A DNA stretch of 22,535 nt, taken from positions 1 through 22,535 of the IMG/VR virus record IMGVR_UViG_3300032397_001619; one strand, given 5' to 3'. Of this stretch, positions 21,328 through 22,535 are shown piece by piece. Made by a program: the position numbers and the translations under genes. Below the pieces are notes generated by a model that was given only the letters and a program-made list of their open reading frames with translations, had not been told where the DNA came from and did no database searches. Every line of letters starts with the position of its first letter. Position 1 is the first letter of the stretch. Origin of the DNA: a virus.

Positions 21328-21436
21328 TTATGTGGTCCACCACATAAACTGTTTTATGTGGCGCATTCAGTTATGTGGCGTCCAGCACGAATCGCCAGCG
21401 ATTTAAGGGGTCGTTACTGTGCTGAACGCCACATAA
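21328..21436. repeat. TTATGTGG palindrome, direct and inverted repeats at element end
   Basis: TTATGTGGT-CC-ACCACATAA at 21328-21347 is a perfect palindrome. TTATGTGGCG is repeated directly at 21354-21363 and 21371-21380 (17-bp period). The longer TTATGTGGCGTCCAGCAC (21371-21388) is mirrored at 21419-21436 with one mismatch. Paired, spaced half-sites of this kind are typical of tyrosine recombinase binding sites. They lie between the cut fibre gene and the recombinase genes, so they probably form the left end of the element. Confidence 0.75.
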
Positions 21437-21444
21437 TCTGTGTC

Positions 21445-22455
21445 CTACAGGCTTCGCAGAAACTCCATGAGTCCTGGATTCTTACGCCACGGCTTCTTCG
21501 GTGTGCCATCCTTGATTTCGCACTTTGCAAGCGCTTTGGCCTTCATTTCCAGATCGACCTCCGCATACACATTGGTCGTACTGAGACACACATGACCCAG
21601 CCAGGCTCGAATCGTGTTGATGTCCACGCGGGCTCGAAGCAAGTGGGTCGCGGTCGTGTGGCGTATCGTGTGGGGACTGACACGTTTCTTCGCCATCGAC
21701 GGCAGTTTCGTTGCCACCTGAGCGGCGTACCGTTCGACCATCGCATGAATCCCGAATCGCGTGAGCGGCTGCCCACGCCGGTTGAGGAAGACATGCTGGG
21801 ATTCACCACGACGGTCAATGAGAGGTCGCAATTCGTCAACCGTCTTTGGCCACAGCGGACAACGGCGGGGCTTGTTTCCCTTTCCGTGGATGAGAACGGA
21901 CGAGGAGTCGCGGTTGGATGCGACACCGAGGTCGAGGTCGCCGATCCGTACTTGGGCTACCTCGTCGGCCCGAGCACCAGTGTTGTACATGAACAGAAGT
22001 ATCGCGTAGTCCCGACGGCCTTGGGCAGTACGACAGTCGGGCGCTTTCCGCAACGCATCCATCTCGTCCTTTTCCAAGTACCCGACCAGCGGGCGCGCGA
22101 CCTTCTTCAACGCGATGCTCTGAATCTGACCGACCCATTCCAGGTGTTCCGGGCCGTGCTGACCGATGAATCGCGCCAAGGAACGAATCGCAGCGAGACG
22201 CTGATTTCGTGTGGCAACCCCGCAACCGTGAGTTTTTTCCAAGTCTCGGAGAAAAGACCGGGTGCGGGCTGGTGATACATCCTCCACAAGAAGTCGCTCG
22301 ATCCGCCGGTGGGCGGCGCGAGCGACGAACGGCAGGAATTGTAGCAACGCATCCCTATAGCTCTTCTGCGTATTGTGGGCGAGATTCCGTTCGGCAACGA
22401 GGTGCTCTAACAAGAACCGGCGAACCCAGGGGCTAAGCAAATCGGTGTTAGGCAT
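21445..22455 (-). CDS. Tyrosine recombinase (site-specific integrase)
   Basis: The product has 336 aa; the minus-strand ATG at 22455 has AAGGAG 9 nt upstream and overlaps the end of the preceding gene. The N-terminal SAM-like core-binding domain covers about 5-105 (LVAERNLAHNTQKSYRDAL, RLAAIRSLARFI). The catalytic domain has NTGARADEV (Arg162), a Lys in HGKGNK (Lys192), SPHTIRHTTATHLL (His262, Arg265), LGHVCLSTTNVY (His288, Tyr297), all six expected residues. It should cut and join DNA through a phosphotyrosine, acting on the nearby TTATGTGG sites. All motifs are intact, so it could be active. Confidence 0.92.
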   Translation of the reverse strand: MPNTDLLSPWVRRFLLEHLVAERNLAHNTQKSYRDALLQFLPFVARAAHRRIERLLVEDVSPARTRSFLRDLEKTHGCGVATRNQRLAAIRSLARFIGQHGPEHLEWVGQIQSIALKKVARPLVGYLEKDEMDALRKAPDCRTAQGRRDYAILLFMYNTGARADEVAQVRIGDLDLGVASNRDSSSVLIHGKGNKPRRCPLWPKTVDELRPLIDRRGESQHVFLNRRGQPLTRFGIHAMVERYAAQVATKLPSMAKKRVSPHTIRHTTATHLLRARVDINTIRAWLGHVCLSTTNVYAEVDLEMKAKALAKCEIKDGTPKKPWRKNPGLMEFLRSL

Positions 22456-22535
22456 GACGGCGCTCCTTCCCGGCATAGCGCTCGAAGCGCTGGCTGGCCT
22501 CACGAAGAAGTTCGGGTGTCATGCTCAGATACACC
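22448..22535 (-). CDS. C-terminal end of a second tyrosine recombinase (partial)
   Basis: The minus strand from the window edge reads VYLSMTPELLREASQRFERY and ends AGKERRHA before TAA at 22450-22448. The tail directly after an expected catalytic Tyr (V-Y-L-S) is typical for a tyrosine recombinase C-terminus. It overlaps the start of the next recombinase by 8 nt, which shows an operon. Only 28 residues are visible; the catalytic motifs lie outside the window. Confidence 0.65.
   Translation of the reverse strand, partial: VYLSMTPELLREASQRFERYAGKERRHA

Larger units (their letters stand above)
21328..22535 (-). mobile_element. Left part of a tyrosine-recombinase element inserted in the fibre gene
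   Basis: This part contains the end repeats and two overlapping tyrosine recombinase genes on the minus strand, and runs off the window. Elements with two or three adjacent tyrosine recombinases (Tn554-like or recombinase-in-trio types) share this organisation; that assignment is inference, because the other end and any further recombinase lie outside. The fibre gene is broken exactly at its left border. Confidence 0.65.

Noticed and set aside
21328-21436. Integron attC/attI-like site
   Set aside because: Half-sites lack the conserved GTTRRRY core, and the recombinase shows no integron-specific extra segment; a simple tyrosine-recombinase element end fits better.

Overview
The window looks like chromosomal DNA of a GC-rich planctomycete, probably of the Gemmata/Gemmataceae type, carrying a decaying prophage or phage-derived integrative element. 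I infer the host from the style of several small proteins (the 2716-3144 product has an HTH-like tail of a kind I associate with Gemmata-type planctomycetes), from GC-rich codon use, and from the GC-rich interspersed repeat at the left end. I could not search databases, so the host is an inference.

Layout. 1-1106 is non-coding, with a GC-rich repeat block followed by several inverted and direct repeats. 1107-5419 holds a small minus-strand gene, two paralogous serine recombinases (the first lacks the catalytic Ser and Asp positions, the second is intact), small unknown genes, and at 3254-3502 a strongly structured RNA ending in an intrinsic terminator directly upstream of a ribosome binding site. 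5431-10801 holds a SprT-like metalloprotease, small zinc-ribbon genes, two large GHKL-ATPase-like proteins with C-terminal (pseudo)metallopeptidase regions, and a transglutaminase-like protein. 10890-12141 is a minus-strand island (a DUF2294 protein and an unknown protein) with its own terminator.

12319-20653 is a plus-strand late-gene run with many ATGA start/stop overlaps: two zinc-binding small proteins, a permuted papain-like enzyme, a papain-like lipoprotein, an endonuclease VII-type nuclease, two exported thioredoxin-fold proteins (one with an intact WCVPC site), terminase large subunit (GpA type), portal protein, and two paralogous small proteins. A collagen-like fibre gene with carbohydrate-binding-like modules follows. 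It is cut at about 21325 by the end of a second mobile element that carries at least two overlapping tyrosine recombinase genes on the minus strand and TTATGTGG-type terminal repeats.

Working together: the recombinases would mobilise the element, terminase and portal would package DNA, endonuclease VII would resolve branched DNA, and the fibre would bind the host. No major capsid protein, lysis cassette or replication genes are visible. With the interrupted fibre and three small genes that need a frameshift to read naturally, this suggests a partial or degrading prophage. A shared promoter type (TTGACT-like box, 16-bp spacer, TATGAT-like box) precedes several early genes.
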